In this document: piece by piece, positions 38,947 to 48,942 of the stretch
Numbering within the stretch: the first letter of the stretch is position 1
How the letters are laid out: each line of letters opens with the position of its first letter
Assembly: GCA_007050995.1 (NCBI GenBank)
Contig: VJOU01000007.1
Location: 62,001 to 126,000, forward strand
Direction: 5' to 3'
Length of the DNA stretch: 64,000 bases
Origin: Glycocaulis profundi
Lineage (GTDB): Bacteria > Pseudomonadota > Alphaproteobacteria > Caulobacterales > Maricaulaceae
Position numbers and translations under genes: made by a program
The notes under the pieces: generated by a model
Database searches by the model: none
Seen by the model: the letters and a program-made list of their open reading frames with translations, nothing else
What the model was told of the DNA's origin: nothing

Positions 38947-40439
38947 CACTGCACTCCCTGTCCGGGCTGGCCAAGTCTGAAGTCGCTGACGGGGCGGACA
39001 GCCGGGTCGGCGCGGTCGAACATCAGCGCGCCGTCGATATAGACCTGATCGGCCACCGCGTAGGTCGACAGCGGATGATCGGACCAGATCACCACGTCCG
39101 CCCGCCGGCCGGGTTCCAGAGAGCCGGTCTCGTCCTCGATGCCCAGCGCCCGGGCGGCGTTGCCGGTGAACCAGCTGACCGCCTCGCCGTCGGTGATCTC
39201 CAGACCCAGCCTGCGGCCCGCGCCCAGCGCCTTGGCGACTTCCTGGTTGAGCCGCTGGATGCCCAGCGCGTCGTCCGAGTGGATCAGCGCGCACGCGCCG
39301 TAGGAGTGCGTGATCGGCAGGTTTTCCTGAATGGAATCGTAAGCTTCCATCTTGAACCCGCCCCAGTCGGCCCACACCGCCGCGCAGGTGTCCGATTCCC
39401 GGAGCAGGTCGCCGATCTTGTAGGCCTCCACCGCGTGGTGGAAGGTGTGGACGTGGTATCCGAACTCCTCGGACATATCGAGGATCAGCGCCATTTCGTC
39501 CGCGCGGTAGCAGTGCATCTGGATCAGGATCTCCCCGTCCAGCACGCCCATCAGCGTGTCGAGCTCGAAATTGCGGGTCGGGGCGGTGGCGTCCGCGTCG
39601 CCCGCGTCCCAGTAGCGGTTCCACGAATTGCGGTACTCCACCGCGCGCTGCCACGCCTCGCGGTAACCGGCCATGTTGCCCATGCGGGTGGCGGGGCCCG
39701 AGCGTTGGCCGTAGACCCGCTTGGGATTCTCCCCGCAGGCCATTTTCAGGCCATAGGGCGCGTCGGGGAATTTCATCCCCTGCACCGTGCGCGAGGGCAC
39801 GTTGCGCAGGGTCACGCCGCGGCCGCCGAACAGATTGGCCGAGCCGGGCAGGATGTGCAGCGTGGTGATGCCGCCCGCCAGCGCATGGTCGAAGCCGGGA
39901 TCCTGCGGCCACACGCCATGCTCGGCCCAGACCTCGGCAGTCACCGGGGAGACCGCTTCGTTGACGTCGCTGTGCGCGCGGGTGCTGGGCGAGGCGCCCA
40001 CGCCCAGATGCGAGTGCACGTCGATCACGCCGGGGGTGACGTAACGGCCCGTGCCGTCGACCTCCGTCGCGCCCTCGGGCAGGGCCAGATCGGCGCCGAC
40101 CAGCGCGATCCGGCCGTCCTGCATCAGGACGTCCGCGTTCTCCATCTCGCCGCCGACGCCGTCGAACACGGTCGCGCCGCGGATCAGCACGGTGTCGGAG
40201 GGGAAGGGCGCGTAGGTGGAGGGGTAGGGGTCGGCGGCGTAGCGCACCAGCCCGTTCTCGTCCCGGTCGCGGGCATTGCCGTTGTCACGGGCCTCCGCCC
40301 GCCGCTCGGCGCGTTCCTGGGACGTCTCGCGCGCGGTGTCCTCCGCGGGCTCGGTGCTCGCGCCGTTCGTGCCGTCGCACGCGGCCAGAGCGAGCGCCGT
40401 CACGGCGGCGCCGGCCGCCATCAAGGCTTTCCTGGTCAA
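38946..40439 (-). CDS. Secreted amidohydrolase lipoprotein
   Basis: 497 aa. Lipobox LAAC near residue 21 predicts a lipoprotein. Residues 25-70 form a charged linker. The TIM-barrel hydrolase shows VTPGVIDVHSHLGVGAS (HxH metal site), a region GLKMACGENPKRVYG, IQMHCYRADEMALIL and HTFHHAVEAYKI (further ligands), and ALIHSDDALG (catalytic Asp). Imidazolonepropionase-like/peptidase-like amidohydrolases of this type are often periplasmic di- or oligopeptidases; the exact substrate is unknown. It overlaps the next gene, so both products are probably made in equal amounts. Confidence 0.85.
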   Translation of the reverse strand: MTRKALMAAGAAVTALALAACDGTNGASTEPAEDTARETSQERAERRAEARDNGNARDRDENGLVRYAADPYPSTYAPFPSDTVLIRGATVFDGVGGEMENADVLMQDGRIALVGADLALPEGATEVDGTGRYVTPGVIDVHSHLGVGASPSTRAHSDVNEAVSPVTAEVWAEHGVWPQDPGFDHALAGGITTLHILPGSANLFGGRGVTLRNVPSRTVQGMKFPDAPYGLKMACGENPKRVYGQRSGPATRMGNMAGYREAWQRAVEYRNSWNRYWDAGDADATAPTRNFELDTLMGVLDGEILIQMHCYRADEMALILDMSEEFGYHVHTFHHAVEAYKIGDLLRESDTCAAVWADWGGFKMEAYDSIQENLPITHSYGACALIHSDDALGIQRLNQEVAKALGAGRRLGLEITDGEAVSWFTGNAARALGIEDETGSLEPGRRADVVIWSDHPLSTYAVADQVYIDGALMFDRADPAVRPVSDFRLGQPGQGVQ

Positions 40440-40566
40440 AGTCCCTCTCCCCGATACTGCTCGATCCGCCTGTGCACGGATGAATCGCGGGCCAGCGTGG
40501 GAAAAATGCCGGGGCAGGGGAAGGCGTTATTGTGTAACGGGCGCGGCCCCATGCGGGCGCAGGCGG

Positions 40567-40584
40567 CCTCACGTTGCCGTGAGG
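40567..40584 (-). terminator. Hairpin after parE
   Basis: CCTCACG (40567-40573), loop TTGC, CGTGAGG (40578-40584): a 7-bp stem 7 bp downstream of the parE stop. No T-tract, so weak support as a terminator. Confidence 0.4.
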
Positions 40585-40591
40585 GGGCGAC

Positions 40592-42691
40592 TCACACGTC
40601 CAGCGCTTCCACGAAGGGCGCGTTCTCCTGGATGAACTGGTAGCGCAGCTCGGGCTTGCGGCCCATCAGGGTCTCGACCAGCCGGTCCGCGTCCTCGCCG
40701 AAATCCTCCACCGTCACGCGGGCCAGCGAGCGGGTCTCGTGGGCCATGGTGGTGGATTTGAGCTGGGTCGGGGTCATCTCGCCCAGACCCTTGAACCGGC
40801 CCACGTCCGCCTTCTTGCCCTTGAAATCGTCTTTGAGGATGCGGTCGAGCTCGGCGTCGTCCTTGGCGTAGAGCGTCTTGGCGCCCTGCGTGACGCGATA
40901 GAGCGGCGGCTGGGCCATGAACAGGCGGCCCGCCTTGATGAGCGCAGGCGTGAATTTGTAGAAGAAGGTCGCCAGCAGGGCGGCGATGTGCGCGCCGTCC
41001 ACGTCCGCGTCGCACATGATGATCACGCGCTCATAGCGCAGATCGTCCAGATCGAAGCGCGAGCCCGGCTGGGTGCCCAGCGCCAGCATCAGGTCGGAGA
41101 TCTCCTGGTTGGCGGCGATCTTGTCGGGCGTGGCGCTGGCCACGTTCAGGATCTTGCCGCGCAGGGGCAGGATGGCCTGGGTGCGCCGGTCGCGCGCCTG
41201 CTTGGCGGAGCCGCCCGCGGAATCCCCCTCCACCAGGAAGATTTCCGTGCCCTCCGCCTCGGTGCGCGAGCAGTCCGCCAGCTTGCCCGGCAGGCGCAGG
41301 CGGCGCGAGGCGGTCTGGCGCTTGACGTCCTTCTCCCGCTTGCGCTTCAGGCGCTCGTCGGCGCGCTCGATGGCCCATTCGATCAGGCGCGTGGCGTCTT
41401 TCGGGCGGCCCGCCAGCCAGTGATCGAACCGGTCGCGTATGGCCGCTTCGACCAGGCGCTGGGCCTCGGAGGTGGAGAGCCGGTCCTTGGTCTGGCCCTG
41501 GAATTCGGGGTCGCGCAGGAAGATCGACACGATCGCGCCCGCCCCGCCCATCACGTCGTCGGGCGTGATCTGACCGGCCTTCTTGATGTTCGACAGGTCC
41601 GCATAGGCCTTCAGGCCCTTGGAGATCGCCGCGCGCAGCCCCTGTTCGTGGGTGCCGCCCTGGGGGGTGGGCACGGTGTTGCAGTAGCTGTGCGAGAAGC
41701 CGTCATGCTCGCCGAACCCGTTCGCGGAGAAGGCAACCGCCCATTCCACCGCGCCCATGCGCCCGTCGCGCTCGACCCGGCCCGAGAACGCCTCGGCCAC
41801 CAGGTTCGCGCCCTCGGTCAGTTCCTTGAGCCGGTCGGCCAGACCGCCGGGGAAGGACAGCACCGCCTCGGCGGGCGTCTCGGTGCCCGCGACCATCGCC
41901 TCGGGGCAGCGCCAGCGGATCTCGATGCCGCGGCGCAGATAGGCTTTCGCCCGGGCCATGGCGAACAGGCGCGCGGGTTTGAAGTGCAGGCGCGGGCCGA
42001 AAATCTCCGCGTCCGGCTTGAAGCGGATCTTGGTGCCGCGGCGGTTGGGGACCGAGCCGATCTTTTCGACCGGCCCCTGCGGCACGCCGCGCTCATAGGC
42101 CTGGGCCCACAGCGTGCGCTCGCGCGCGACCTCGACCTCGACCCGTTCAGACAGCGCGGCGACCACCGAGATGCCCACCCCGTGCAGGCCGCCCGCGGTC
42201 TGATAGGCCTTGTCGGAGAACTTGCCGCCCGCGTGCAGGGTGGTCATCACCACCTCCAGCGCGGACTTGTCGGGGAATTTGGGGTGCGGGTCGACCGGGA
42301 TGCCGCGGCCGTTGTCGCCCACGGTGACGAAGCCGTCCTCGTCCAGCGTGACCTCGATCCGGTCCGCCCAGCCCGCGACCGCCTCGTCCATGGAGTTGTC
42401 CAGCACCTCGGCGAACAGGTGGTGCAGGGCGCGCTCGTCGGTGCCGCCGATATACATGCCCGGCCGCTTGCGCACCGGCTCGAGACCTTCCAGCACCTCG
42501 ATGGAGCTGGCGTCATAGCCGGTCTGCGAGGGCGCGGCGGGCGAGGGGGCCGGCGTCGTCGCCTGAGGCGCGGGCGTCGCCGCCTTGGGCGCTGGCGCGG
42601 GTTCAGGCGCCGCCGCGGGGGCGGGCTTCGGAGCGGGCTTGGGCGCGGGCGCGCCGCCGCCGAACAGGTCGTTTTGCGAATCGTCAGCCAT
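40592..42691 (-). CDS. parE: DNA topoisomerase IV subunit B
   Basis: 699 aa. ATPase subunit that decatenates chromosomes with ParC. GHKL ATPase: VLEGLEPVRKRPGMYIGG, EVLDNSMDEAVAG, DNGRGIPVD, TAGGLHGVGISVVAAL. Transducer: NTVPTPQGGTHEQGLRA. TOPRIM: EIFLVEGDSAGGSAKQARDR and MCDADVDGAHI. The NTVPTPQGG segment and size favour ParE over GyrB. Residues 1-58 are an added Ala/Pro/Lys linker (repeated PAPKPAP), unusual for ParE. ATG 42691 is preceded by an in-frame GTG. Confidence 0.94.
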   Translation of the reverse strand: MADDSQNDLFGGGAPAPKPAPKPAPAAAPEPAPAPKAATPAPQATTPAPSPAAPSQTGYDASSIEVLEGLEPVRKRPGMYIGGTDERALHHLFAEVLDNSMDEAVAGWADRIEVTLDEDGFVTVGDNGRGIPVDPHPKFPDKSALEVVMTTLHAGGKFSDKAYQTAGGLHGVGISVVAALSERVEVEVARERTLWAQAYERGVPQGPVEKIGSVPNRRGTKIRFKPDAEIFGPRLHFKPARLFAMARAKAYLRRGIEIRWRCPEAMVAGTETPAEAVLSFPGGLADRLKELTEGANLVAEAFSGRVERDGRMGAVEWAVAFSANGFGEHDGFSHSYCNTVPTPQGGTHEQGLRAAISKGLKAYADLSNIKKAGQITPDDVMGGAGAIVSIFLRDPEFQGQTKDRLSTSEAQRLVEAAIRDRFDHWLAGRPKDATRLIEWAIERADERLKRKREKDVKRQTASRRLRLPGKLADCSRTEAEGTEIFLVEGDSAGGSAKQARDRRTQAILPLRGKILNVASATPDKIAANQEISDLMLALGTQPGSRFDLDDLRYERVIIMCDADVDGAHIAALLATFFYKFTPALIKAGRLFMAQPPLYRVTQGAKTLYAKDDAELDRILKDDFKGKKADVGRFKGLGEMTPTQLKSTTMAHETRSLARVTVEDFGEDADRLVETLMGRKPELRYQFIQENAPFVEALDV

Positions 42692-42757
42692 CACCGCCCA
42701 ACTTGCCCCAGCCGAGCCCGCTTGGGGAGGGCGCAGGCGCAGGGGAAGCCGCGCCCG

Positions 42758-43354
42758 TCAGCCGCGCCAGCGGCGGCCCGTGCGGCACTGGGCGAGCTGG
42801 CCGTCATAGCGGCGGGCGTTGGCCTCGACCTGCGTGGCGACGTTCTGCAGCCAGCCCTTGGAGTGGTGGGTGCCGCGGTTATAGCCGCCATGGCCCTCGT
42901 GATAGGCGAAATACAGATTGCGCGGATCGTTCAGCCCGATGCCGGATATCTGGCGGCTCTTGGCGGCGTACCAGCCGATGAAGTCCACCGAGTCCGCGAA
43001 ATTGGTCCGGCTGGCGCCGCGCCGTCCGGTGTCGCGCTGATACCACGACCAGGTGGTGTCCAGCGCCTGGGAATAGCCCCGGGCGGTGGAGGGGCGTCCG
43101 CGCGGAATGAACCCGAGCATCTTGCGCCGCGGCGGCCGGGCGTTCCGCACGAAGCTGGATTCCTGGCGCACGAAGGCGAGCTGGGTGCCGGGGCTGATCC
43201 CCCAGCGGGATTCGGTGCGCTGGGTCGCCCGGTGCCAGGACCGGTTCTCCTGCATGATCATGCAGGCGTCGGCGGTCTGGCTGGGCGCGCGCGTGCCGCA
43301 CGCGGCGAGCGTCAGCGAGGCCAGGGCGAGACAGGCGAGCAGGACAGGGCGCAT
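42758..43354 (-). CDS. Lytic transglycosylase SLT-domain lipoprotein
   Basis: 198 aa. The lipoprotein signal has lipobox LAAC. The SLT-like domain has the catalytic Glu in AFVRQESSFVRNARPPRR, then ARGYSQALDTTWSWYQ and YFAYHEGHGGYNRGTH. It would cut glycan strands to 1,6-anhydroMurNAc products, which AnmK recycles. Start at 43354 chosen for the signal peptide; the frame extends further upstream. A TTAACCAT element lies about 22 bp upstream. It precedes parE with 66 bp between. Confidence 0.88.
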   Translation of the reverse strand: MRPVLLACLALASLTLAACGTRAPSQTADACMIMQENRSWHRATQRTESRWGISPGTQLAFVRQESSFVRNARPPRRKMLGFIPRGRPSTARGYSQALDTTWSWYQRDTGRRGASRTNFADSVDFIGWYAAKSRQISGIGLNDPRNLYFAYHEGHGGYNRGTHHSKGWLQNVATQVEANARRYDGQLAQCRTGRRWRG

Positions 43355-43421
43355 GGCCCTATCTGTCGCTCCGACATGGTTAAAGGCGGGTGAAAGCGCT
43401 GCCCTGATCGCAGACATGAAA

Positions 43422-43453
43422 GGGCCAGCGCCGGTGCGTCACGGCGCTGGCCC
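43422..43453 (-). terminator. Terminator of the autotransporter gene
   Basis: GGGCCAGCGCC (43422-43432) and GGCGCTGGCCC (43443-43453) form a perfect 11-bp stem with a 10-nt loop. Read leftward it is followed by TTTC, a weak T-tract, about 100 bp after the autotransporter stop. Confidence 0.6.
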
Positions 43454-43523
43454 ATGTGTCTTCGCCGTCGGTGCATGGGGTCAGGACAGGGAAGACGATC
43501 CCTGTATGCCATATGCAACCATC

Positions 43524-43547
43524 ACGTGCAACTAAAAATATGCACGT
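43524..43547. other. AT-rich inverted repeat after the autotransporter
   Basis: ACGTGCA (43524-43530) and TGCACGT (43541-43547) flank ACTAAAAATA, 8 bp beyond the autotransporter stop. The local sequence is much more AT-rich than its surroundings. It might be an mRNA end structure. Confidence 0.45.
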
Positions 43548-43554
43548 AAAAGTT

Positions 43555-46500
43555 TTAGAACGTCATCCTCAGCACGAGCCGCGCGACGTGGCGGATGAAT
43601 TCGTCCCGCACGTCGGCGTCGTAGGCGAAGGTGAAGGTGGTGTAGTCCGAGCCCGCCGTCAGGCCCAGGCCGAGCAGCGCGCCCGAGCCGGGCAGGGTGT
43701 TGGACCTGAGCGTGAACGGATTGCCGTCCTCGCCGAACCGGGCTGTGGTTTCGGTCCCCGTGCTGCCGAAGTCGGAGCGGTAGCCCACCCGCAGGCTGGG
43801 CGACCACCAGGAGCGGTCGCTGCCGAAGCGGCGGGCGATGGTGGTGGTCACGCCGCCGGTGAACGCGGTCGAGGTGCGCGAATCCACCCAAAGGGCGAGA
43901 TCGCCGTTGTCGGAATTGTCGGCGGTCTCGTTATAGGCGCCCTCGAACAGGGTCAGGTAGGTCAGCGACGCCTCGGGGCGGACGATCCACCGGCCGAAGC
44001 CGAAATCGCGCCCCACCTGCGCGGAGGCCGAGGCGTGCCAGCCGGTCCACTCGGCGGTGTTGACCGCGGCGAAGTCGCCGATGGCGATACGGCGTTCGCT
44101 TTCATAGCGGTCCACGCCCAGTCCCAGCGAGACCGAGGCGTCGAACCCGCCCACGTCCATCGCCGCATAGGTGCCCATCTGGCCCGACAGCGCGACCATG
44201 GGCTCGTGGTTCAGGCCAACCGTGTCCACTTCGCTGGCCGAGCCCACGAAGCTCACGCCCACCGCGTAGAGCGGACCCACCGGACGGTCGATGCCCACCG
44301 CCAGGCCGAAGCCCTGACCGCGATATCCCGGTCCGAAGGCGCCGCCCGAACGGTCCGCGTAATAGCCGAATTCCTGGATCCAGATGCCCGCAAGCTCGTC
44401 CGGCGCCATGCGCGCGTTGCGCAGGCGTTCGGACAGCGCGCCGGACGCGGCGTCATTGTTGGCCATGGCGAACTGGATCGCGCTCGCGGCGTATTCGGGC
44501 AGCAGCGAATCATAGGCGCGGAAGAAGTCTTCCTGCGTGCGGATCGCCGCGATGGCCGCGCCCAGGCTTTCGAGATTGTCGAAGGCGGCGAGCGTGGCCT
44601 CGTAGGCGGCCGACCGGCCTTCGCCCAGTCCCAGCTCGTCGGCGGTCTTGCGGTTCAGCGTCAGCACGAGCGCGTTCTCGTCGCTCTCGCTGCGGCTGAT
44701 CTCGGCATTGTACAGGAAGGGCGCGTCCGAAGCCGTCAGCACCGTCTCCTCGTTCTCGATGGTCAGCGTCCCGGCGGCCAGAATGTCGAATTCCCGGCCC
44801 GCGCCGACCAGTTCGGAAAGGGAGATGAACAGATCCGAACCCTCGGCGAAGCTGATCTCGTCAGAGGCGCGGATGATCGGCCCGTCATAGGCCTGATTGT
44901 TCAGCACCAGATCCAGGATCGCCCCATCGCCCAGATCCGCGCGGGTGATCTCGGTGGTCTGGTTGCCGCCGAGACGGAGCTGGGCGTCGTCCACGGTGAT
45001 CGAGAGGCGACCGTCGCCTGAATCGATCGCGCCGGTGAAGGTCGCGTCGCGCAGCACGAACACGTCCTCGCCATCGCCGAAATAGACGTCGCCGGCCATG
45101 ATGCCCGCCTCGATGCGGAGCTCGTCATCGCCCGAACCGAACAGGATGTCGCCGCGGATGACGGGCGTGGGGGCGGTCTCGTCCTCGTCCACCTCGGCGA
45201 GGCGCTGATGAATGGACAGGCCGGACGTCATCGCCCTCGCGTCGACGGCGATGGTTTCGACCTCGCCCTCGAAATCGCTGGAGAGGCTGACCAGCGTCGT
45301 CGTGATCGAGCCGGTGTTCAGCAGGCTTTCCACCGAATCCGATTCGATGAGGATCGCCGTGGCCGCGGTTCCGCCGCCTGCGATCTGGGCGTTTATCTGC
45401 CCGGAATTGTCGATCCGCCTGACGTCGGCGCCGGACTCCACGGCGAGCGCGGTCGCGGTCGCGGTCATGTGACGGTCGTCCGCGAAGCCGTCTTCCTCGA
45501 ACCCGGCGACGCCCTGCGCTTCGATGGTGCCGGTGTTGGTGATCGAATCCGCCTGCGCGCCCGCGCCGAAGCGGACCGCGGTGGAATCAGCGTCATAGGC
45601 GGCTGAGCGGATGGTGCCGGTGTTTTCGAACCCGTCGCCCTGCAGGATGACCGCGACGATGTCGCCGCTTGCGTCCCGTCCCGCGATGAGCACCGCGTTC
45701 GCGTCCACGCCGTCGAAGATGCCCGACGCGTTGATGGTGCCGTCATTGACGACCGCGTAGCCGCGTTCCACCAGAATGGGATCGGCGTCTTCGTCCACTT
45801 CGCCTTCTTCGTCGACGGGCTGGGTCTCGTAGCTGACTTCGCCCAGAACCACGTCCGAAGTCGCGTTCTCTCCGGGACGGATCTCGAGAGCCGCCGCCGA
45901 GCCGGCCTGGACGATCTGGCCCGCGCCCTGACTGTCTCTCTGACCGGCCACGAAGACGCCGTTCACGATCGAGCCGCGGATGGCGATGGTGGCGTCGGAC
46001 AGGCGGCCGTCCTCGGGGATGCCGTTGCCGTCTTCGCCGATCTCGTTTTCCTTGAGGATCTCGAACAGAGCCGCGCTGACGCGGTCGCTGATCCTGAAGC
46101 CCCGGGCCGTGACTCCGCCGGTGATCCGCAGGCCGCCGCCGATGTCGCCTTCGGTGACGATGGCGCTGCCGCCGGGGCTTACGACGGACACGGTCGCGAT
46201 GTTCACGTCTCCCGACACGTCGTCCTCGATGGACAGGCCGCGCGAGTTTTCACCCGTCACGGAGATGTTCCCGCCCACGGAGATGTCGCCGTCCACGGGC
46301 GCGGCGATCCGCATCCCGTAGGAATCCTGACCGGTCACGTTGATGGTGCCGTTGATGGTCACGTCGCCGGTGAACGCGGACTGGCCGGACTGGGGCGCGC
46401 CTGAGCCATCCACCTCGCCGACCAGCAGGCCGGTCTTGCCCGTCTCGTCGGTGTAGGAATCGATGGGCGAATCCAGTCCGGGCGCCGCGTCGTCCGTCTC

Positions 46501-46821
46501 TTCAGGGCCCAGGCGGATGGTGCCGCCATGCGCGATGGCGCTTTCCACGCCGCCCAGGGCCTGGACGCCGACCGCGCCATCCACGCCGTCAATGGCGATC
46601 AGGGCCCCGGTGTTGGTGGTCAGTTCATTGTCGGAGTCCACGACGACGGCAGGGCCAGGATTGTTCAGCGTGACGCGGCCTGACGAAGTGATGACCACGT
46701 CGTCGCCGATCTCCGATGTCCGGACCTGGGTGGAGCGCTCGTCGTCGATCTCCTCTTCGGCCCAGGCCGGAACAGAGATGAAGGCGGCGACAGAGGCTGC
46801 GGCGAGAAGGCGGCGGCGCAT
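43555..46821 (-). CDS. Type Va autotransporter (large passenger, beta-barrel)
   Basis: 1088 aa. Signal peptide 1-22 (ending AWA). The passenger (about 25-800) is acidic, repeat-like beta-helix: stretches such as GDVTINGTINVTGQDSYGMR and GNISVTGENSRGLSIEDDV recur with Asn/Thr/Gly-rich turns. The C-terminal beta-barrel (about 825-1088, from IWIQEFGYYADRSGG) ends RMTF with the obligatory terminal Phe. It is exported through its own barrel to the surface. No protease triad, lipase motif or adhesion motif is recognised. Start at 46821 chosen for the signal peptide. Confidence 0.9.
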   Translation of the reverse strand: MRRRLLAAASVAAFISVPAWAEEEIDDERSTQVRTSEIGDDVVITSSGRVTLNNPGPAVVVDSDNELTTNTGALIAIDGVDGAVGVQALGGVESAIAHGGTIRLGPEETDDAAPGLDSPIDSYTDETGKTGLLVGEVDGSGAPQSGQSAFTGDVTINGTINVTGQDSYGMRIAAPVDGDISVGGNISVTGENSRGLSIEDDVSGDVNIATVSVVSPGGSAIVTEGDIGGGLRITGGVTARGFRISDRVSAALFEILKENEIGEDGNGIPEDGRLSDATIAIRGSIVNGVFVAGQRDSQGAGQIVQAGSAAALEIRPGENATSDVVLGEVSYETQPVDEEGEVDEDADPILVERGYAVVNDGTINASGIFDGVDANAVLIAGRDASGDIVAVILQGDGFENTGTIRSAAYDADSTAVRFGAGAQADSITNTGTIEAQGVAGFEEDGFADDRHMTATATALAVESGADVRRIDNSGQINAQIAGGGTAATAILIESDSVESLLNTGSITTTLVSLSSDFEGEVETIAVDARAMTSGLSIHQRLAEVDEDETAPTPVIRGDILFGSGDDELRIEAGIMAGDVYFGDGEDVFVLRDATFTGAIDSGDGRLSITVDDAQLRLGGNQTTEITRADLGDGAILDLVLNNQAYDGPIIRASDEISFAEGSDLFISLSELVGAGREFDILAAGTLTIENEETVLTASDAPFLYNAEISRSESDENALVLTLNRKTADELGLGEGRSAAYEATLAAFDNLESLGAAIAAIRTQEDFFRAYDSLLPEYAASAIQFAMANNDAASGALSERLRNARMAPDELAGIWIQEFGYYADRSGGAFGPGYRGQGFGLAVGIDRPVGPLYAVGVSFVGSASEVDTVGLNHEPMVALSGQMGTYAAMDVGGFDASVSLGLGVDRYESERRIAIGDFAAVNTAEWTGWHASASAQVGRDFGFGRWIVRPEASLTYLTLFEGAYNETADNSDNGDLALWVDSRTSTAFTGGVTTTIARRFGSDRSWWSPSLRVGYRSDFGSTGTETTARFGEDGNPFTLRSNTLPGSGALLGLGLTAGSDYTTFTFAYDADVRDEFIRHVARLVLRMTF

Positions 46822-46957
46822 CAGATACCCTCCGGGGTGCGGTGGTCGTCCGGCGGGGGGCCGGTCGCAGGTCAAACGCTTCTAACCGATGGTTCGCCGG
46901 GCGTCGACCGGCTGGCAAGCCCCGCGCCGCTTTGTAATGCAGTGGGGCGCGGCATGA

Positions 46958-46988
46958 AAAAAAGGCCGGCCCCGGTGAGGGGCCGGCC
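46958..46988 (-). terminator. Rho-independent terminator of glnA
   Basis: GGCCGGCCCC (46964-46973), loop GGTGA, GGGGCCGGCC (46979-46988): a perfect 10-bp stem. Leftward it ends in seven T (complement of 46957-46963), so it terminates glnBA about 55 bp after glnA. Confidence 0.92.
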
Positions 46989-47041
46989 AGGATCGGAATT
47001 CGCCCGGGAGGAGTGGGCGCTCCGTATTCAGTCGGTTGGGG

Positions 47042-48445
47042 TCAGCACTTGTAGTAGAGGTCGAACTCCACCGGGTGGGGGTGGTGCTCGATCCGGCTGA
47101 CCTCTTCCATCTTCAGCTCGATGTAGGCGTCGATCTGGTCGTCATCCATCACGCCGCCCTTTTTCAGGAAGTCGCGGTCGGCATCGAGATTCTCGAGCGC
47201 CTCGCGCAGGTTGCGCGACACGGTGGGGATGTCTTTCAGCTCTTCAGGCGGCAGGTCGTACAGATCCTTGTCCATCGCGTCGCCGGGATGGATCTTGTTC
47301 TCGATGCCATCGAGGCCCGCCATCATCAGCGCGGCGAAGGTCAGGTAGGGATTGCCCGCGGCGTCCGGGAAGCGCACTTCCAGTCGCTTGGCCTTGGGCG
47401 AGCTGACGTGGGGGATGCGGATCGAGGCCGAGCGGTTGCGCGACGAATAGGCCAGCAGGACCGGCGCCTCGTAGCCGGGCACCAGACGCTTGTAGGAGTT
47501 GGTCGAGGCGTTGGCGAAGGCGTTGATCGCGCGGGCGTGCTTGATGATGCCGCCGATGTAATGCAGGCACATGTCCGACAGGTCGGCGTATTTGTCGCCC
47601 GCGAACAGCGGCTTGCCGTCCTTCCAGATCGACTGGTGCACGTGCATGCCCGAGCCGTTGTCGGCATAGACCGGCTTGGGCATGAAGGTGGCGGTCTTGC
47701 CGTAGGCGGCCGCGACCTGATGGACGATGTACTTATAAAGCTGCATCCGGTCGGCCATGGTGGTCAGCGTGGAGAACTTCATCCCCAGCTCGTGCTGGCT
47801 CGGCGCGACCTCGTGGTGGTGCTTTTCCGGCTCCAGGCCCAGCTCGCGCATCACCGCGAGCATTTCGGTGCGGTAGTCCTGGCCCGAATCGATGGGCGGG
47901 ACGGGGAAGTAGCCGCCCTTCGGCCCCGGACGGTGGCCCAGATTGCCGCCTTCGATGGCCTTCCCCGAATTATAGGGGCCTTCCTCGGAGTCCAGCATGT
48001 AGCCGGTGTTGTTCTGCTGGGTGGTCCAGCGCACGTCGTCGAACACGAAGAACTCGGCCTCGGGGCCGAAGAAGACCGTGTCGCCGATGCCCGAAGAGGC
48101 GAGATATTTCTCGGCCCTCTTGGCGGTGGTGCGCGGGTCGCGGTTGTAGGGCTCGCCGGTGGACGGCTCGAGCACGTCGCAGAACAGGACGAGCGTGTCT
48201 TCCTGGAAGAAGGGGTCGATGAAGGCGCTGGAGGTGTCGGGCATCAGCACCATGTCGGACTCGTTGATGGCCTTCCAGCCATTGATCGAGGAGCCGTCGA
48301 ACATCTGCCCGTCCTCGAAGAAGTCCTCGTCCACGAGCGATTTGTCGAAGGTCACGTGCTGGAGCTTGCCGCGCGTGTCGGTGAAGCGCAGATCGACGTA
48401 ATCGATCTCGTCGTCTTTGATTTTCTTCAGGATTTCGTCGGACAT
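47042..48445 (-). CDS. glnA: Glutamine synthetase, type I
   Basis: 467 aa. ATP-dependent synthesis of glutamine from glutamate and ammonia. Seen: [68 protein letters not shown]. The adenylylation site is Tyr396 in [10 protein letters not shown], so activity is probably controlled by GlnE, which in turn reads PII. Downstream of glnB by 42 bp in a glnBA operon with a strong terminator. Confidence 0.98.
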   Translation of the reverse strand: MSDEILKKIKDDEIDYVDLRFTDTRGKLQHVTFDKSLVDEDFFEDGQMFDGSSINGWKAINESDMVLMPDTSSAFIDPFFQEDTLVLFCDVLEPSTGEPYNRDPRTTAKRAEKYLASSGIGDTVFFGPEAEFFVFDDVRWTTQQNNTGYMLDSEEGPYNSGKAIEGGNLGHRPGPKGGYFPVPPIDSGQDYRTEMLAVMRELGLEPEKHHHEVAPSQHELGMKFSTLTTMADRMQLYKYIVHQVAAAYGKTATFMPKPVYADNGSGMHVHQSIWKDGKPLFAGDKYADLSDMCLHYIGGIIKHARAINAFANASTNSYKRLVPGYEAPVLLAYSSRNRSASIRIPHVSSPKAKRLEVRFPDAAGNPYLTFAALMMAGLDGIENKIHPGDAMDKDLYDLPPEELKDIPTVSRNLREALENLDADRDFLKKGGVMDDDQIDAYIELKMEEVSRIEHHPHPVEFDLYYKC

Positions 48446-48487
48446 GGGATCCCTCGGGTTCTGCAGGCTAGGGTTATGGTTGTGGCT

Positions 48488-48862
<375 letters not shown>

Positions 48863-48942
48863 ACATTTTCCGCCTCAAGGCGAACACGAACCCGCCCGCT
48901 GCGTCCCGCGCCGGGCGCCCGTCAGAAAGGCACGTCTGCCCG

